Source: Enterococcus phoeniculicola ATCC BAA-412 (GTDB lineage: Bacteria > Bacillota > Bacilli > Lactobacillales > Enterococcaceae). Taken from it: a DNA stretch of 64,000 bases. The DNA lies in the NCBI RefSeq assembly GCF_000407505.1, contig NZ_ASWE01000002.1:124001-188000 (forward strand), in the 5' to 3' direction. Under the pieces are notes generated by a model that had not been told where the DNA came from, searched no databases, and saw only the letters and a list, made by a program, of their open reading frames with translations. A program made the position numbers and the translations under genes. Shown here piece by piece: positions 61,525 through 64,000 of this stretch (its first letter is position 1; each line of letters starts with the position of its first letter).

Positions 61525-63531
61525 ATGAGAGTGACATCTAATAGTTATGAAAATTCTTACTTCCATAATTTATTTGAAAGATCAGACGAGGAGTATTTAT
61601 CTAAAAAAATTGAATTAAAACAAATTATTGAAAGCTTAAGTACTAAAACATCTTATATATTTAGAAAGAATAATTTTTGGTATATATTTGAAGAATGGAT
61701 ACTTCCGAATAAAGGTATTATTCGGAGATGGGATGTAAAAGACGAGAGTGATTGGATACCCAAAAAAGATTTCACAACAGAATTTAGAAAAGATAATAGT
61801 ACAATAATTTTTGATGTTGGTAATTTACCAAAACAATTTGAAGGTTATGAAATAAATAGAGTATCTATTTCTTCAATGGATTCGTATTTAGCAATAACAG
61901 TTTCCAAAGATGGGTACTTCGATATTGCAATAAGTGAACTTGAAAGTATAAGTCAACAAACAAAATGGATTAGAAATATAAGTCTTGAAGCATCATTTGA
62001 TTTTGTTGATGAAGGTATAGTATTTGTTAGAACTGACCATTTAGGGCGTCCCAGCAAAGTTTATTATGAATCTTTTATTGATCCTGAATCTATTCTTATT
62101 TATGAAGAAGTAGAAGATATCTTTAGAATTAGAATACAGAAAGTAAATGAACCCTACTATACTTTGATTAAATCAGAAAGTTATAGTCGTTCAGAAGTAT
62201 ATGTATATTCTACTAAGCAAAAATTAGATTTAATAGAAATTTGGAGCAAAAGTAAAAGTAAGCCCGTATCAATAAATATTTTAACAGTTCAAGGTAAAAA
62301 ATATGCAGGAATAGTAATAAAGGATAAAAACAGAAAAGGTCGATGCCTATTAAGAGAGATAGATGGAGTAAGAAAAGTAATTCCTCTATGTATAAATATT
62401 GATGAGACAATCTCTATACACAAAATATGGGAAATAAATGATGTTATTCTTGTAAAATACTTGAAGAAAGAACATATACAGATAGGGGTTTTACTCACAA
62501 AAAACATCAAAAATATAGAAGAAATATTTTTGATTAAAGAGTTACAAATAAATTCACATAGTAAATTATATCAAAATAATTTTTCGCCAAATCTATTATT
62601 CTTCATCGAATATAACAATATCTGTGATGAAACGATATTTGCTTATTCAATGTTAGACTTTAAAAAATCCATAGTTTTTCAGTCTAATATACTTACTAAG
62701 GATGAGAAAATTTGTTCTTCAATGGTGTGGGCTTCTTCTCGAGATAAGAATACGCAGATACCTATATCCCTTTATTGGAAATGTCTCAGTGATGACAATG
62801 ACTTATATAAAAGAAAAGGGGTTGTTAATGTTTATGGTGCGTATGGTAAAAAGGAAAAAGGAATTAATCTTGATCCAATGGCTGTAGCTGTGATTGAGGC
62901 AGGATTTCTGTATTGCATTGCACATGTTCGAGGAGGAGGTTTTTTAGGTGGAAAGTGGTATAGAGCTGGAAAACAAGGAAAAAAATGGAATTCAATTTAT
63001 GATTTAATTGATTGCTGTGATTTCTTGATTAACGAAAAAATATTAAATGAGGAACAGATAGGATTAATTTCTTCTAGTGCAGGAGGAATTGTTGCGGGAG
63101 CATCATTGAATGTAAGACCAAACTTATTTAAAGCAATGTTATTGTTTTCACCATTTATCAATCCTTTAGGTGCTTTAATGGATTTAGAAGACCCACTTTC
63201 TAAAACAGAAACTATAGAATGGGGAGATCCTATAAATAATCCAGAGGATAGAAAATATATTGAGTCTTATTCTCCATTGCAAAACGTTCAGAATGCTTTG
63301 GGTTCAAAGACATCAATAGTCTCCATTACAGGTCTTCAAGATATCTATGTATCAACAAAGGATATACTAAAATGGAGTAATAAATTGAATTACTATAAAG
63401 TTGATTCAAAGGTATATGTCAATTCTCAAGTGGGGCATGGTGGCATAGGTGCAGGTGACTTTGAGTTTATTTCGAAAATTCTATCTAATTTTTTATGTTC
63501 TATAGGGGAGAAAAAATATGACAACGAATAA
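61525..63531 (+). CDS. Oligopeptidase B-like S9 serine protease, probable leader peptidase
   Basis: This cytoplasmic protease of 668 residues has an N-terminal beta-propeller (residues about 60-400) and a C-terminal alpha/beta-hydrolase domain. The catalytic triad reads Ser518 (ISSSAGG), Asp606 (TGLQDIYV) and His638 (QVGHGGIG). The stretch FLYCIAHVRGGGFLGGKWYR, followed by AGKQGKKWNSIYDLIDCCD, is closer to oligopeptidase B (cuts after Arg/Lys) than to prolyl oligopeptidase. POP-type proteases remove class III leaders in known clusters such as flavipeptin. ATG 61525 is 3 bp from AGGAGG; GTG 61531 is an alternative start. It overlaps the ABC gene by 14 bp. Confidence 0.88.
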   Translation: MRVTSNSYENSYFHNLFERSDEEYLSKKIELKQIIESLSTKTSYIFRKNNFWYIFEEWILPNKGIIRRWDVKDESDWIPKKDFTTEFRKDNSTIIFDVGNLPKQFEGYEINRVSISSMDSYLAITVSKDGYFDIAISELESISQQTKWIRNISLEASFDFVDEGIVFVRTDHLGRPSKVYYESFIDPESILIYEEVEDIFRIRIQKVNEPYYTLIKSESYSRSEVYVYSTKQKLDLIEIWSKSKSKPVSINILTVQGKKYAGIVIKDKNRKGRCLLREIDGVRKVIPLCINIDETISIHKIWEINDVILVKYLKKEHIQIGVLLTKNIKNIEEIFLIKELQINSHSKLYQNNFSPNLLFFIEYNNICDETIFAYSMLDFKKSIVFQSNILTKDEKICSSMVWASSRDKNTQIPISLYWKCLSDDNDLYKRKGVVNVYGAYGKKEKGINLDPMAVAVIEAGFLYCIAHVRGGGFLGGKWYRAGKQGKKWNSIYDLIDCCDFLINEKILNEEQIGLISSSAGGIVAGASLNVRPNLFKAMLLFSPFINPLGALMDLEDPLSKTETIEWGDPINNPEDRKYIESYSPLQNVQNALGSKTSIVSITGLQDIYVSTKDILKWSNKLNYYKVDSKVYVNSQVGHGGIGAGDFEFISKILSNFLCSIGEKKYDNE

Positions 63532-64000
63532 AACTATTGTTTTATATGATGTAACAAAAGATATAGTACTTGGAAAGGAGCAGAAAACGCTAAAGATTCT
63601 TAAAGATGTTTCTTTGGAAGCCTATAAAGGAGAATTTTTAAGTATTGTTGGTCCTTCAGGCTCGGGAAAAACGAGCTTATTACATTGCATGTCTGGTTTG
63701 GCTAAACCAACTCAGGGAAGTGTTGAGATTTTAGGAAGCAATCCTTATCAACTAAGCTCTTCAAAGATATCAGAATTAAGAAGAACTAAAATAGGTTTTA
63801 TTTTTCAATCCTATAATCTAGTTGCTGCATTACCAGCTTTCGAAAATATTGTTTTACCTTTGAGATTAGCAAAAAAGAAAGTCGACAAGAAAAAGGTTTA
63901 TTCTCTATTAGAGCAATTAAATTTTAAAGCAAGTGCTAATAGTTATGTCGATTCACTTTCTGGTGGGGAGCAACAAAAGATTGCAATAGCAAGGGTATTG
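63518..64000 (+). CDS. ABC transporter ATP-binding protein, MacB/LolD type, 3' part cut by window
   Basis: The first 161 codons of an ATPase are visible. It has Walker A GPSGSGKT (residues 45-52), a Q-loop IGFIFQSYNLVAALPAFENI, and the signature SLSGGEQQKIAIARVL just before the window end. The wording (LKDVSLEAYKGEFLSIVGPSGSGKTSLLHCMSGL) is that of the LolD/MacB/BceA group, which pairs with an FtsX-type permease in bacteriocin export or self-protection. It overlaps the protease gene by 14 bp, so it belongs to the lanthipeptide operon. The permease should lie beyond position 64000. Confidence 0.9.
   Translation, partial: MTTNKTIVLYDVTKDIVLGKEQKTLKILKDVSLEAYKGEFLSIVGPSGSGKTSLLHCMSGLAKPTQGSVEILGSNPYQLSSSKISELRRTKIGFIFQSYNLVAALPAFENIVLPLRLAKKKVDKKKVYSLLEQLNFKASANSYVDSLSGGEQQKIAIARVL

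Noticed and set aside
61525-63531. Strictly proline-specific prolyl oligopeptidase acting on the leader
   Set aside because: The predicted precursor contains no proline, and the active-site wording (AHVRGGG, SSAGG) is closer to oligopeptidase B.

Overview
The window is about 37% GC and comes from a low-GC Gram-positive coccus, most likely Enterococcus. I base this on family resemblance of PepV, MapZ, XerD, Fur and the IS6/IS1216-type remnant, and on housekeeping gene order typical of Lactobacillales (fer/ypbB/recQ/ypbE, cmk-rpsA-der-hup, ypiA-ypiB, ypjD-dapB-cca, thyA-folA, ypmR-ypmS-yozE). The species cannot be fixed from the sequence alone.

Positions 1 to about 41.8 kb are core chromosome. 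They begin with the 3' end of rpoD and a gene for the division-site protein MapZ. After a decayed stretch come azlCD, cvfB, fur (with PerR-type boxes), xerD-scpA-scpB-rluB, an FMN riboswitch in front of ribU, pepV, fer, ypbB-recQ, a LysM protein, cmk, rpsA, der, hup, a deaminase, a degenerate AroB-like gene with ypiA-ypiB, a YitT membrane protein, ypjD-dapB-cca-thioesterase, a MarR regulator with palindromic operator, a Na+/H+ antiporter, an ABC-F ATPase, thyA-folA, hemolysin III-like, DegV, ypmR-ypmS-yozE, a carboxy-terminal processing protease and a signal peptidase. Most transcription units end in clear hairpin terminators. Two to three of these belong to a dispersed repeat family.

Positions 41.8 to 55.6 kb are accessory and AT-rich. 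They hold a heptamer tandem repeat, an orphan membrane protein, an acetyltransferase, an internally deleted IS6-family element and a gene remnant. These are followed by a type VII secretion LXG toxin module with its small partners and immunity candidate. Next is a group of exported proteins beside a YbfG-like cell-wall hydrolase, then an orphan gene that shares a duplicated leader region with that group. A Fic toxin/VbhA-type antitoxin pair closes the region.

Positions 55.7 kb to the end hold the most interesting system: a class III lanthipeptide cluster wired to an agr-type quorum-sensing circuit. A sensor kinase and LytTR response regulator form one unit that ends in a terminator. A pair of 9-bp direct repeats spaced 21 bp apart then precedes agrB, agrD, lanKC, a previously uncalled 44-residue precursor gene (lanA, 61324-61458), an oligopeptidase-B-like protease and an ABC transporter ATPase cut by the window end. 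The precursor has two tandem Ser-xx-Ser-xxx-Cys labionin/lanthionine motifs and a single basic residue (Arg24) just before the core. This matches the apparent basic-residue family of the adjacent protease. A perfect 14-bp hairpin lies between lanA and the protease gene. The simplest model is that the thiolactone made by AgrB/AgrD activates the response regulator, which then drives its own signal genes together with synthesis, maturation and export of the lanthipeptide.
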